Shown here: positions 1 to 9,244 of the stretch, in pieces | Position numbering within the stretch: the first letter of the stretch is position 1 | How the letters are laid out: the number at the start of each line of letters is the position of its first letter | DNA from: CAZNPU01 sp964575335 | GTDB taxonomy: Bacteria > Planctomycetota > Phycisphaerae > Phycisphaerales > SM1A02 | Assembly: GCA_964575335.1 (NCBI GenBank) | Contig: CAZNPU010000027.1 | Span: 1 to 52,947, forward strand | Direction of reading: 5' to 3' | DNA: 52,947 nucleotides | Made by a program: the position numbers and the translations under genes | Notes under the pieces: model-generated | Database searches by the model: none | What the model was told of the DNA's origin: nothing | What the model saw: only the letters and a program-made list of their open reading frames with translations

Positions 1-190
1 GCTGTTGCGTCAGACGCTGCTTCTCGACGCTACGCGCCAGAGTTTTCTCCTGATACGCCTTGGCGCGGTCAAGCTGCTCGCGTGACACATCAATCTGAAA
101 CGTACGCAAGCCGCTCTGGGCCGCCACGAGGGCGATGCCCGAACCCATTGTGCCTGCACCGATCACCGCAATGCTCTTGACATTCGCCAT
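1..190 (-). CDS. 3-hydroxyacyl-CoA dehydrogenase, N-terminal part (runs off the window)
   Basis: Only the first 63 codons are inside the window; the gene continues past base 1. The protein opens MANVKSIAVIGAGTMGSGIA, which is the Rossmann GxGxxGxG dinucleotide-binding motif in the form typical of 3-hydroxybutyryl-/3-hydroxyacyl-CoA dehydrogenases. These oxidise L-3-hydroxyacyl-CoA to 3-ketoacyl-CoA with NAD(P) in fatty-acid or butanoate metabolism. The ATG at 190 is preceded by AGGAGG (197-202 on the other strand) at 6-nt spacing, so the start is well supported. It is divergent from the GH57 gene. The subfamily (stand-alone Hbd or multifunctional FadB-like) cannot be settled from this fragment. 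Confidence 0.88.
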   Translation of the reverse strand, partial: MANVKSIAVIGAGTMGSGIALVAAQSGLRTFQIDVSREQLDRAKAYQEKTLARSVEKQRLTQQ

Positions 191-322
191 GCTTCGCCTC
201 CTGCCAGACAATAAAGGGCGAGTATCGTACCGGCCAGAGCCGGCGCGGAAAAGCCTTGCCCACAATTCAGTGCCTTTTGCCCAGCCCTGTGCCTGTCTGC
301 GGTTTCACCGTACCATGGCGGC

Positions 323-1534
323 ATGACTTCCGTTGTCTTCTACTTTCAGGTGCATCAGCCGTTTCGCCTGCGCAAGTACTCGGTCTTTGACAGAGACCCG
401 TTCTATTTCGACAACGACGCCAACCGCGAGATCTGCATCAAGGTGGCGAACAAGTGCTACCGGCCGGCCACTGCGAAGATTCTCGATCTGGTCCGCCGCC
501 ACGAAGGGCGCTTTCGCGTTTCCTTTTCCATAACCAGCGTCGCGCTGGAACAGTTCCAGATGTGGTGCCCGGACGTCATCGAGATGTTTCAGGAGCTTGC
601 CGCCACCGGCGCGTGCGAGTTTCTCGCTGAAACGTCGCACCATTCGCTGAGCTTTCTTTTCTCGCGCGAGGAGTTCAGCGAGCAGCTTGCGATGCACGAT
701 GCGCAGATTCAGCGGCTGTTCGGCCAGCAGCCTGCGGTCTTTCGGAATACCGAGTTGACCTATTCCAACGATGTCGCCACCCATATCGGCGCACTGGGGC
801 GGTACAAAGCCGTGCTCTGCGAAGGCGTTGACCGCCTGCTGGACTATCGCTCGCCGAATTATTTGTACGCGCCGCCGGGCGCCCGCGGCGATTACGCCAA
901 GTCGCGCGTGAAACTGCTTCTGAAGAATTACCGCCTGTCGGATGACATCGCCTTTCGCTTCGGCGACCGTAACTGGCCAGGGTGGCCGCTGCGGGCCGAG
1001 ACCTTCGCACAGTGGGTCAACCAGATCAACGGCGACGGTCATGTGTGCAATCTCTTTATGGATTACGAAACGCTCGGCGAGCACCAGTGGGCCGAAACGG
1101 GAATCTTTGAGTTTCTCGATGTGCTGCCGGAGAAAATCTTTGACATCAACCCCGGACACAATGACTTTCTCACTCCCAGCCAGGCCGTCGATCGCTACCA
1201 GCCGGTGGGCGAATACAACGTGCCGTACATGACCTCGTGGGCCGACACCGAGCGGGATCTTTCCGCGTGGCTGGGCAATGCGATGCAGGAAAACGCCGCA
1301 ACGGAACTCTACCGGCTCGAAGGCGCGGTCAAGGCCCGACATGCTGCGGGCGATGAATACATTCTTGAAGACTGGCGCAAGCTGACCACGTCCGACCACT
1401 TATATTACATGTGCACCAAATACTGGTCCGACGGCGATGTACATAAATATTTCAGCCCGTACGACAGCCCTTATGAAGCGTACATCAATTTCATGAACGT
1501 TCTTGACAATATTCGCATGCGAGCTGAAGCATAA
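323..1534 (+). CDS. Glycoside hydrolase family 57 (alpha-amylase-like)
   Basis: This 403-aa protein has the GH57 layout: HQP at residues 11-13 at the end of the first strand, FRNTELTYS around E144 (the family nucleophile) and MDYETLGEHQW around D247 (the family acid/base). GH57 enzymes are retaining alpha-glucan hydrolases or transferases, usually cytoplasmic, acting on glycogen- or starch-like polymers. No signal peptide is visible, which fits intracellular glycogen turnover. The length is close to that of single-domain bacterial GH57 alpha-amylases. The start has no SD, but TACCAT lies 6 nt upstream, as discussed under leaderless starts. The exact specificity (amylase, branching enzyme or amylopullulanase-like) is not determined. 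It converges with the next gene, with only 32 bp between the stop codons. Confidence 0.9.
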   Translation: MTSVVFYFQVHQPFRLRKYSVFDRDPFYFDNDANREICIKVANKCYRPATAKILDLVRRHEGRFRVSFSITSVALEQFQMWCPDVIEMFQELAATGACEFLAETSHHSLSFLFSREEFSEQLAMHDAQIQRLFGQQPAVFRNTELTYSNDVATHIGALGRYKAVLCEGVDRLLDYRSPNYLYAPPGARGDYAKSRVKLLLKNYRLSDDIAFRFGDRNWPGWPLRAETFAQWVNQINGDGHVCNLFMDYETLGEHQWAETGIFEFLDVLPEKIFDINPGHNDFLTPSQAVDRYQPVGEYNVPYMTSWADTERDLSAWLGNAMQENAATELYRLEGAVKARHAAGDEYILEDWRKLTTSDHLYYMCTKYWSDGDVHKYFSPYDSPYEAYINFMNVLDNIRMRAEA

Positions 1535-1566
1535 GAACGGTTCGTGATGGCGAGCTGCCTGTTGCG

Positions 1567-3474
1567 TCAGTCCTTCTTTCGATTGCCGCCCGGCAATAGG
1601 TTGCCCAGAACATCACTGGCTTTCTCACCGAGCGCATCGTTGATTGACTCACCCAGTTTTTCGCCCAGCTTTTCGTCAAGTTTGCCCTTCAGCTTGCTGG
1701 TCGCTTCATCGAGTTTGCCCTCAGCCTCAGCGCGCAACTTATTTGCCATTGCGTCTGCGCCGGCTTTTGCCAGCGCATCGGCCAAAGCTTTGGAGTCGAT
1801 GGCGATTCGCGGATTGTCGATCGGACCGCGTAACCCCAGCGGCAGCGTCATGGCATCAATCGGCGAAGAGCCGAGCTTCGGCAGAGAAAGCGTCGTGTTG
1901 CGCAGCGTCACGTTCATGGGCAGATCCAGATAGCCCACGCCTCCGCTCCCCTCTTGCGCGTTGGTCCCTGCGCTGCTCCATTGGCCGCGCAGATCAATAT
2001 CCATCGTTCCCCCCGTAATTGGCGTGTTGCCGCCCACCGTCAGGCTTTTGCTGATCGCCTCAACCGGCAAGTTCAGATATGTCAACTGCACATAATTATC
2101 GCTTTCGTTCATCGATGCGCCGTTCAGCCGCATCACCGCGGTAATGTTGCCGCTGCGTGATTTCACCGTAATCTCCGGCGCTTCAGAAAGCAGATGCGGA
2201 TGCGTTGAAAGATGCTCGCCTGTGATATCGAGCACTTCGCCGCTGAGTTGGGTGGTCCGCACGCCTTCAGCAATCAACTGCGTCACCGCCAGTGACGGCG
2301 CGCCGTCGATCAGATGCGACGCCTTCACGCTGGCGTACCCGGACTCGCGAATCTGCCGGCGGATGCGCTGATCAAGGGTTTCCCGCTTGTGCTGCGGCTG
2401 GGTGGACTGTTCCGAGCCGCCAAGCTTCTCCAACCAGCTGCGCACTTGCGCGAGGCGCTGTTTCCAGAGTTTGGCCTCGGCGATGTACTCCTCAATGGTC
2501 TTGTCGTTCAGCGTGGGATCAGCAGGCGGCGGCGGCAACGGCTCAGGCGTGCGGCCGACAAGACGACCGCGCACCACGCGACGCTCGCCGCTGACAGCGT
2601 CAGTAATCACAATGCGATCAAATCGCACGCGCTTGCGCAGCAGGTCCGCGGCGCTGATGTCCGCCTCTATGAGTGCAGCGCGAAAGAGATCCGTCTCCAG
2701 CGCGTTGGGATCGGCCATCGCCAGATTCGTCACCACCATGCGGCCGGCTTTCAGATCAACCTCAGCATTGTCGATGTCGACGGTCGCCCCGTTGGCGCGT
2801 TCCAGACCGGAACGAAGATATGCGGTAAGAATTGGCCCGCTGAAGAATGACTGCAGAATAAACAGCAGGCTTATAACAAGTCCTGCAAATACAACACCCA
2901 ATATGCGAATCGGGTTGCCCACCTTCTTCGACGCCAATTCCGCATAGGTGCGCTTGCCCTTGTTGCCGCCTATAAAGATAAACGTCACTACCTTCACCCA
3001 TCGCTTGCTGGTGAAGTTTTTGTAACGATCGGAACCCTCCTCAAGCGTTGCCATTTTCAGCCGGAAGCGCGTCAGCAGCTTCACCGCCAGCACTCCGCTT
3101 GCAATGCCAAACAGCATGCCTGGTACAAGGCCGCCCGTAGTGACGTAGTGTTCCAGGCCAAACAGCGCCAGCACCGGCGCGTTGATCATCCATTTGAATA
3201 CGCCCTGGGCAGGGCCATCAAGAAGCGCCCGGCCGATCGCAAACGACACCGGCAGCAGGAGCAGCGAAAGCAACTTGGCTGCTGCTGCGACAAGAGCAGC
3301 AAGCGCCAGATTGGCGTTGAGCACGATCAGCAAAAGCGTCAGCGCGATGAGCAGTCCGGGTCCTTCCCGGAACCCGGGGACGAACCCGATCATCGAACCG
3401 AGGATTGCCGCCATCATGATCTGCACCGGCGTGGATCGGCCGCGCAGCAGTTTTCCGATTTGCCGTGTAAACAT
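1567..3474 (-). CDS. Fused TIGR03546/TIGR03545-type membrane protein with AsmA-like C-terminus
   Basis: This 635-aa protein is called from the ATG at 3474, because GAGGAA lies just upstream; an in-frame start at 3522 has no such site. Residues 1-185 resemble the small TIGR03546 family: several hydrophobic segments (about 18-35, 38-85, 97-135) and the sequence GSMIGFVPGFREGPG. A further membrane segment (about 190-212) is followed by a long periplasm-like region resembling TIGR03545. That region includes VDIDNAEVDLKAGRMVVTNL and a C-terminal AsmA-like part, with alternating beta-rich and coiled segments near the end (KLDEATSKLKGKLDEKLGEK). The two families are normally separate neighbouring genes; here they form one chain. 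The function is unknown. AsmA-like domains suggest envelope lipid transport or assembly, but this is inference. Confidence 0.75.
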   Translation of the reverse strand: MFTRQIGKLLRGRSTPVQIMMAAILGSMIGFVPGFREGPGLLIALTLLLIVLNANLALAALVAAAAKLLSLLLLPVSFAIGRALLDGPAQGVFKWMINAPVLALFGLEHYVTTGGLVPGMLFGIASGVLAVKLLTRFRLKMATLEEGSDRYKNFTSKRWVKVVTFIFIGGNKGKRTYAELASKKVGNPIRILGVVFAGLVISLLFILQSFFSGPILTAYLRSGLERANGATVDIDNAEVDLKAGRMVVTNLAMADPNALETDLFRAALIEADISAADLLRKRVRFDRIVITDAVSGERRVVRGRLVGRTPEPLPPPPADPTLNDKTIEEYIAEAKLWKQRLAQVRSWLEKLGGSEQSTQPQHKRETLDQRIRRQIRESGYASVKASHLIDGAPSLAVTQLIAEGVRTTQLSGEVLDITGEHLSTHPHLLSEAPEITVKSRSGNITAVMRLNGASMNESDNYVQLTYLNLPVEAISKSLTVGGNTPITGGTMDIDLRGQWSSAGTNAQEGSGGVGYLDLPMNVTLRNTTLSLPKLGSSPIDAMTLPLGLRGPIDNPRIAIDSKALADALAKAGADAMANKLRAEAEGKLDEATSKLKGKLDEKLGEKLGESINDALGEKASDVLGNLLPGGNRKKD

Positions 3475-3728
3475 TGATCTTCCTCGCTTTCGCTTCCCCC
3501 GTCTACACAAACAATACAACAACGCCGATCATCGGAACTTTGTTCAACACTGCCGCAGCGCAGACGTGTTTCGCACCGGCCATCTCGCCCCGGCTATCAG
3601 GAGCATTGTCGCATGAACTTGCCACGCTGTCGCCGTCGGCAGCAAAAATCGCCGTTTCAGCAAAACATGGAACGATCAGCGCTGCTGCGCTCCAAGTGAG
3701 GTGATGCGGCGGCTATCCTTATTGCCCT

Positions 3729-5171
3729 ATGAGTACAACCGCAACCATCACTTCAGGCACCGTCAGCGAGGCGCCGCTGATGTTATCGGTTTCCGGCGCG
3801 CGAGGCATCGTGGGTTTGACGATGACGCCCGGCGTGGCTGCCGACTTTGCCGCGGCATTCGGCTCGTTTGTGAAGGCATCGACAGGTTTGCAGCAACCGC
3901 TGCTGTGCGTGGGACGGGACAGCCGACCGTCGGGCCAGATGCTTGCCGCCGCCGCCATGGCGGGACTGGCCTCGGTGGGATGCCGGGTGATCGATCTAGG
4001 CGTGGTCACCACGCCATCGGTGGCGGTGATGATCGGCAAGCACAAGGCCTCAGGCGGCATGGCGATCACCGCTTCGCATAACCCGATTCAATGGAACGGC
4101 CTGAAATGCCTGAACGCGGACGGCGTCGCGCCGCCTCCTCATGACGCTGCCCAGATCATTGATCGCTTCAAAAAGCGCGACATTCAGTACGCTGCAGTTG
4201 CAGACATCCCCCCGATCGAGCGCGACGACACCACACACGAAACCCACGTGGCGCGCGTGCTGGCGAACATCGATCCTGAGCCGATTCGCGCAGCGCACCT
4301 GAAGGTCGTGCTTGATTCGGTCAATGGCGCAGGCTGCATTGCCGGTCGCATGCTGCTGGAGCAGCTTGGCTGCGAAGTGGTGCACATCAACGGCGAACCG
4401 ACCGGTCATTTTGCGCACACTCCTGAACCGACGAAGGAAAACCTGCGCGAGCTTGCTGCGATCACCAAAGCCGAGCATGCTGCGTGCGGCTTTGCGCAGG
4501 ATCCCGACGCTGATCGGCTGGCCATCATTGACGAGACCGGATCGTACATCGGCGAAGAATACACGCTGGTGCTGGCTGCCATGCGCGTGCTGGAAATGAC
4601 CGGCCATGCAGCAGACGCATCGCAGCGCATCATTGCTGCGAATCTCTCCACCAGCCGCATGATTGACGATCTGGCGGGTCGATACCCCCACACACGCGTG
4701 CTGCGCACCGCAGTCGGCGAAGCGAACGTGGTTGCGGCAATGAAGCCTCATGGAGCCGCAGCAATCATCGGCGGCGAGGGCAACGGCGGCGTGATTTACC
4801 CGCCGGTGTGCTGGGTGCGCGATTCACTGAGCGCAATGGCGCTCGTGCTCAGCCTGATCACCGAACGCCGCGCACCGCTGCGCGACATTGTGAATACGCT
4901 GCCGCGCTACACGATGATCAAGCACAAGTTTGATCTTTCATCCATCGGCGGAGCTGCAGCGATAACGCCGATGCTGGAGCGCGTTGTGAAGCGATTTGCG
5001 GATGAAAACGTCTCGACCGTTGATGGCGTGCGCGTGGACGTTGCCGACGGCTGGGTCCACCTGCGGCCGAGCAACACCGAACCGATCGTTCGTCTGATCG
5101 CCGAAGCCGAAACCGATTCGCGAGCATGGGAACTGATCGACGAAGTCGCAGCGGCAGCGGGATTGAAGTAA
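3729..5171 (+). CDS. glmM: Phosphoglucosamine mutase / phosphomannomutase family protein
   Basis: The 480-aa alpha-D-phosphohexomutase carries all four family signatures. These are the phosphoserine loop TASHNP (Ser116), the metal-binding loop DPDADR (258-263), the sugar-binding loop GGEGNGGVI (about 347-355) and the phosphate-binding loop RPSNTEPIVRL near the C-terminus. These enzymes interconvert hexose 6- and 1-phosphates through a bisphosphate intermediate; GlmM supplies glucosamine-1-phosphate for UDP-GlcNAc. The N-terminal region VSGARGIVG matches the usual GTxGxRG segment only loosely, so phosphomannomutase/phosphoglucomutase activity is an alternative. No SD is visible. The hexamer TATCCT ends 9 nt before the ATG, compatible with a very short or absent leader. 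The gene symbol is a best guess from context-free family similarity. Confidence 0.85.
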   Translation: MSTTATITSGTVSEAPLMLSVSGARGIVGLTMTPGVAADFAAAFGSFVKASTGLQQPLLCVGRDSRPSGQMLAAAAMAGLASVGCRVIDLGVVTTPSVAVMIGKHKASGGMAITASHNPIQWNGLKCLNADGVAPPPHDAAQIIDRFKKRDIQYAAVADIPPIERDDTTHETHVARVLANIDPEPIRAAHLKVVLDSVNGAGCIAGRMLLEQLGCEVVHINGEPTGHFAHTPEPTKENLRELAAITKAEHAACGFAQDPDADRLAIIDETGSYIGEEYTLVLAAMRVLEMTGHAADASQRIIAANLSTSRMIDDLAGRYPHTRVLRTAVGEANVVAAMKPHGAAAIIGGEGNGGVIYPPVCWVRDSLSAMALVLSLITERRAPLRDIVNTLPRYTMIKHKFDLSSIGGAAAITPMLERVVKRFADENVSTVDGVRVDVADGWVHLRPSNTEPIVRLIAEAETDSRAWELIDEVAAAAGLK

Positions 5172-5263
5172 ACCGGCGCGGAATGCCAAGAGCGTAAAGC
5201 CTGCATCACGCGACTGAAGCGAGTTTCACTGTCGAATGCGCCGCTGTCGGCTATGCTTTCCGC

Positions 5264-6103
5264 ATGCTCGCCACCTATCACAACCATTCCAACTGGAGCG
5301 ATGGCCAAACGCCGCCTGAAGACCTGTTTCACGCTGCGAGCGTCATGCAGATTCATGAGCTTGGCATATCCGATCACTGGGTGCTGCATCCGCAGGCGAT
5401 CCAGCAGAAATGGGCGATGCCTACCGATGCGCTGGGCGATTATGTCGATGCGCTGCTTGCGGTGCGCGAAGTATCAAAGCAGCGCAAGGGGCCAGCAGTT
5501 CGGCTCGGTGTTGAGGTGGACTGGTTTCCCGGTCACAGCCAGCCGCTGCGCGAAGCGCTTGGACGCTACCCCTTTGATTACATCATCGGTTCGGTACATG
5601 AGGTGAATATTGCAGGCGTCGGCCGATTCACGATCGACGGTTCGCCCGCTGCCTGGGAAAAGATCACGCCCCAGCAGCGCGACGAGGTGCATCGGCAATA
5701 TTGGCTCAACATCGCAACGCTTGCGCAAAGCGGCGTGTTCGACATCGTCGCACACATCGATCTGCCGAAAAAATTCGCGTACTACCCCACGATCGACCTG
5801 AAACGCGAAATCAGCGATGCGCTGGACGCCATCGCCGCTGCAGATCATCTTGTTGTGGAATTGAACACCGCCGGCTGGCACAAACCGTGCAACGACGGCT
5901 ATCCGACGCTGGATATTCTCAAGGCATGCAGGCAGCGGGATATTCCGGTTACGATCAGCGCCGATGCGCACCAGCCCGAGCACCTGCTGCGCGACTTCGA
6001 TCGCGCAGCGCGGCGATTGGCTGATGCAGGCTACAGCAGCGTGGCGCGATTCAATCAGCGCGAGATGCGCCTGGAGCCACTGACGGAAGCGGTTCCTCGA
6101 TAA
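5264..6103 (+). CDS. PHP-domain phosphatase, histidinol-phosphatase (HisK) type
   Basis: The 279-aa protein begins MLATYHNHSNWSDG, the PHP-domain HxH metal motif. It continues with GISDHW, EVDWFPG and, near the C-terminus, SADAHQPEHL; together these supply the His and Asp ligands of the trinuclear metal site. PHP proteins of this size with an internal VEVDWFPG are usually histidinol-phosphatases (the HisK type) that act at the penultimate step of histidine synthesis. No other his gene is in the window, so the substrate is an inference and another phosphoester is possible. No SD precedes the ATG. TATGCT sits exactly 6 nt upstream, which suggests a leaderless mRNA. The preceding mutase ends 92 bp upstream on the same strand. 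Confidence 0.82.
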   Translation: MLATYHNHSNWSDGQTPPEDLFHAASVMQIHELGISDHWVLHPQAIQQKWAMPTDALGDYVDALLAVREVSKQRKGPAVRLGVEVDWFPGHSQPLREALGRYPFDYIIGSVHEVNIAGVGRFTIDGSPAAWEKITPQQRDEVHRQYWLNIATLAQSGVFDIVAHIDLPKKFAYYPTIDLKREISDALDAIAAADHLVVELNTAGWHKPCNDGYPTLDILKACRQRDIPVTISADAHQPEHLLRDFDRAARRLADAGYSSVARFNQREMRLEPLTEAVPR

Positions 6104-6206
6104 ACGCCAGTCTTCCGGTGTCGCCAATGCCGCAGATTACTGAAGCGATACACTGCGCAATACGGCGACATCTCAATAACGCAGTTTTCACAGCACAAAT
6201 CGAATC

Positions 6207-6692
6207 ATGAGCACAAAGCAATTCTGGCTGATCAAGAGCGAACCGGATTGTTACTCCATTGATGACCTCAAACGCGACGGCAGAACGTGCTGGAGCGGCG
6301 TGAGAAATTACCAGGCCCGTAACTTCATGCGCGATCAGATGAAGTGCGGCGATCTTGCGCTGTTTTATCACTCCGGCAGCACTGCGCCAGGCGGCCCCGG
6401 CGTAGCGGGCGTCGCTGAAGTGTGCAGTGCGCCTTATCCCGATCACACCGCGCTTGATCCGGACGATGATCACTACGATCCCAAAGCCACTGAGGAAGAG
6501 CCGATCTGGATGATGGTGGACTTCAAGTTCGTTGAGGCGTTCCCGCGCGTGGTGACGCTGAAGGAATTGAAAGCCAATCCCAAACTTGCCAGCATGGCGG
6601 TGCTGCAACGCGGCCAGCGCTTAAGCATCATGCCGGTCAGCTCGGAGCATTTCAAGATCGTGCGCAGCATGGCGCATCGCATGGGTGATTGA
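6207..6692 (+). CDS. EVE domain protein (THYN1-like)
   Basis: The 161-aa protein is essentially one EVE domain. It starts MSTKQFWLIKSEPDCYSIDD and has WSGVRNYQARNFMRDQMKCGDLALFYHS, both hallmark segments of the bacterial EVE / thymocyte nuclear protein 1 family. EVE domains have a PUA-like fold thought to bind modified bases in DNA or RNA, and stand-alone copies are widespread in bacteria. The central CAPYPDHTALDPDDDHYDPKA-like stretch is typical, with the expected acidic composition. The gene has no visible SD. It ends 50 bp before the convergent serine hydrolase gene. A defence-related role cannot be argued here because no restriction or methylation gene lies nearby. Confidence 0.9.
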   Translation: MSTKQFWLIKSEPDCYSIDDLKRDGRTCWSGVRNYQARNFMRDQMKCGDLALFYHSGSTAPGGPGVAGVAEVCSAPYPDHTALDPDDDHYDPKATEEEPIWMMVDFKFVEAFPRVVTLKELKANPKLASMAVLQRGQRLSIMPVSSEHFKIVRSMAHRMGD

Positions 6693-6742
6693 TGCGCAGC
6701 ACACGCAGCAAGCAAGCGGTTTCCAGCTTCTTATTGCACGCT

Positions 6743-8191
6743 TTACTGCACACGCCTTGCCGTCACCACTGCGCCATTTTGATGAAGCACAAACGATGCC
6801 GCCGGCGCTTGATCAGCGTCATCAGCTGCATTCTTATCTGCCGGTGGGAAGATGATTTTCACATCGGTGTCAAAATCGGCGCGGAACTCGCCATTACCCT
6901 GATAAAGCATGGTGATGATCGGCTGACCGGTCGCCTGGGCCTTCAGCCTGCCGTCGTGCTCAAAGATTCGCACGTGCAGGTTGAGCTTTTCCAGCATATA
7001 TTCGCCGACAAAGCGTTTGATCTCCGCTGCTGAGGGCGTGATGTCTTGAATCTCAGCAACGGGCACTCCCAGAGCGACGCGGGCAATCGCTTCAACCACT
7101 TTGCCGGTCGAAATCATTTCACTGTTGGATATCACAGCAATGTGGAGCTGCTGCTGGGGAAACCACACCAGTGTCGAATTGAAGCCGAAGATGCCGCCGC
7201 TGTGATGAACCCGTTGATGTCCTTCAAATGTGTCCATGACCAGCCCGAAGCCGTAGCTGGTTTTTTCTCCATTGGCAAGCGTGCACGGCGTGGTCATGTG
7301 CGCGAAGGATTCTTCTGAAACCACCCTGCCGGTCGTGAGCGCCTGCTGCCAGCGCACCATGTCGCCAGCGGTGGCAATCAGACCGCCAGCTGCGCCCGGC
7401 TGGCTCATGCCGATCAATCGATCGTTGGCGAGCTTTCCATTTTCAAAGCGGTATCCCTGCGCGCGATGGCGTATCAACTCCGCATTGGAGTCGTAGCGCG
7501 TTCGCTCAAGTCCGAGCGGCTTGAAAAAAGCTTCATCCAGATATTCAGCGTACGACTTCCCCAAAACGCGCTCGATAATCATGCCCAGCAGGTAGTAACC
7601 GGAATTGTTGTACGCCCACTTCTCACCCGGTGAAAACTCAAAAGGCTTGTCCTTGAACAGGTCGAGCATCTGTTCATGCGTCAGTTCCAGCGGCCACACC
7701 TTCATCCATTCCAGGCCAAGATTCGTGTAACTCACAATGCCTGAGGTGTGGTTCAGCAAATGGCGGATGGTGACGACATGGCCTTGCGTGGGAAACTCCG
7801 GCAGGTATTTGGACAGTTCATCATCAAGCGCAAGCTTGCCCTGCTCACTCAGACGCATAATGGCTGCAGCGGTGTACTGCTTGGTGACCGATCCGATGCG
7901 GAACATGGTCTTCTCGCTGACGGGCACATCGTGTTCAGCTTCAGCGATGCCGTACCCTTTTTCGAGAAGAATGTCATCGCCACGCGCTACAGCAACAGAC
8001 AATCCCACGCCGCCGGGCTGTGCCAGCGTTCGCTCTGCGATGCGGTCGATCGCTGCGATCAGTTCCTCATCACCCGGGATGATGTGCGATGCGTTTTCAT
8101 CGGCCGCCAGTGCGTAAGAAAACGAAAGCGACAACGACAATGCAACTGCAACACAGATGCGCAGTTTCATTGACAGCGTTCGCTCAGGCAT
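6743..8191 (-). CDS. Exported serine hydrolase, class C beta-lactamase / penicillin-binding fold
   Basis: From the ATG at 8191, which has GGAG about 7 nt upstream, the product is 482 aa with a signal peptide (hydrophobic run about residues 11-29, cleavage near ALA-AD). The catalytic SxxK is SVTK (Ser101, Lys104). The second motif is YNN at Tyr194, and the third is the HSGG segment in the second half. This is the serine beta-lactamase-like family (AmpC/PBP4*/LACTB type), whose members hydrolyse peptides, esters or beta-lactams outside the cytoplasm. The C-terminal ~110 residues, after the hydrolase core, form a beta-rich extension often seen in non-lactamase esterases/peptidases. There is no evidence for antibiotic resistance. 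It is convergent with the EVE gene. Confidence 0.87.
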   Translation of the reverse strand: MPERTLSMKLRICVAVALSLSLSFSYALAADENASHIIPGDEELIAAIDRIAERTLAQPGGVGLSVAVARGDDILLEKGYGIAEAEHDVPVSEKTMFRIGSVTKQYTAAAIMRLSEQGKLALDDELSKYLPEFPTQGHVVTIRHLLNHTSGIVSYTNLGLEWMKVWPLELTHEQMLDLFKDKPFEFSPGEKWAYNNSGYYLLGMIIERVLGKSYAEYLDEAFFKPLGLERTRYDSNAELIRHRAQGYRFENGKLANDRLIGMSQPGAAGGLIATAGDMVRWQQALTTGRVVSEESFAHMTTPCTLANGEKTSYGFGLVMDTFEGHQRVHHSGGIFGFNSTLVWFPQQQLHIAVISNSEMISTGKVVEAIARVALGVPVAEIQDITPSAAEIKRFVGEYMLEKLNLHVRIFEHDGRLKAQATGQPIITMLYQGNGEFRADFDTDVKIIFPPADKNAADDADQAPAASFVLHQNGAVVTARRVQ

Positions 8192-8360
8192 GACCATTCT
8201 CCAGTTGACCATAGGGCTGCGAGTGATCGTGAGGGCCTTCAGGAATCACAGCAATGTTTCTTGCGCAGCGTTTGTGCCGGAAACGTGACACTATCATCCG
8301 TGCGCCATTTTCGTTCTTCCAGCATGCTCACATGTCACTGAATTTTGACACGCAAAGGAT

Positions 8361-9122
8361 TCAGCACGGCAGGCTCAGCAATGACTGCATCTCGCGCATG
8401 GCAGCGAGGTCTGTTTCCCGGCCTTTGAACGCAAAGATGTTCTGCAGGTTCTGCAACATGCGGCCGAGCCATTGCCGAGGCGAAGCAAACGCCAGAAGCG
8501 ACACATCGCGCCGCAGCGATCGGCCGATGGCCTGCTCGATTCGTGCAAAGGCTTCCTCGCGCGTCAGCACGTTCCCGCAGGTAAACGCGTCAACGTACAT
8601 CAGCGAAATCCCGCCGGAAGCGGCTGGCAGTTCCACAGCCGCAAGAAAGTGTCCCGGCGCGTTCACGCCATGCACGCGCAGGCCAAGCCGCTGCGCAACG
8701 ACTTTGTAGATCAATGACAGCGTGATCGGCACGCCGCGGCGGGTGGCCAATACCGCGGGAATGTAGCTGTTCATCGGGTTGTAATAATCTTCAGCATTGC
8801 CCCGCAGGCCGAATTCCTCAAACAGCACGTGATGCAGATGCGCCATGACCGCCTCGGCGGCGCAGGCCAACTGCATCGGAGAGGAGCCCGGCGGCAGCGG
8901 CCCGTTCAACTGCTGCACCTGGTGCGGAACTCGGCGGCACACTTCATCAGCCAGCCGCTGCAGCGTGCAGCTTGCCGCCCTCGGATCGACATGCTCCAAC
9001 TCGTGCATGGAAATCGCAATTGCTGCATTGACCAGCGCTGCAGCGTCATCGCTGTCGAGCAGCGGAAGCTGCGCCGCAAAGAAATCAAATGCGCAGGGGC
9101 GACAATAAAGCGGGCGTGACAT
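8361..9122 (-). CDS. SirB1-type transglutaminase-like protein
   Basis: The 253-aa protein has the SirB1 (YchA-like) core: a helical N-terminal half, then LRGNAEDYYNPMNSYIPAVLATRRGVPITLSLIYKVVAQRLGL and GVNAPGHFLAAV. The RGVPITLSLIY and PGHFL segments are the family signature. Family members carry a transglutaminase-like fold and usually a C-terminal tetratricopeptide-like tail, of which a short version (LQNLQNIFAFKGRETDLAAMREMQ) is present. The biochemical role is unknown. The start at 9122 is chosen because the family begins near here and TAAGAT lies 8 nt upstream. The frame is open to 9206, so an extended N-terminus cannot be excluded. Confidence 0.8.
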   Translation of the reverse strand: MSRPLYCRPCAFDFFAAQLPLLDSDDAAALVNAAIAISMHELEHVDPRAASCTLQRLADEVCRRVPHQVQQLNGPLPPGSSPMQLACAAEAVMAHLHHVLFEEFGLRGNAEDYYNPMNSYIPAVLATRRGVPITLSLIYKVVAQRLGLRVHGVNAPGHFLAAVELPAASGGISLMYVDAFTCGNVLTREEAFARIEQAIGRSLRRDVSLLAFASPRQWLGRMLQNLQNIFAFKGRETDLAAMREMQSLLSLPC

Positions 9123-9244
9123 GCTTTCGAATCTTATGGCGGGCACAGCAGTCCCGGGCCACTTCTTCGGGCGCATTGGATCAAATACGCGAGCTGATCG
9201 AACCAAACAGCCGGTCTTGGCCGCTCTGCAGCCGTGCTGTTTTT

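Noticed and set aside
305..1399. 364-codon open frame antisense to the GH57 gene
   Set aside because: It is the complement of a gene with clear catalytic motifs; the composition is Arg/Val-rich without family similarity.
3522..3522. Longer N-terminus for the TIGR03546/03545 fusion
   Set aside because: The start at 3474 has a good SD and matches the family start; the extra 16 residues look non-coding.
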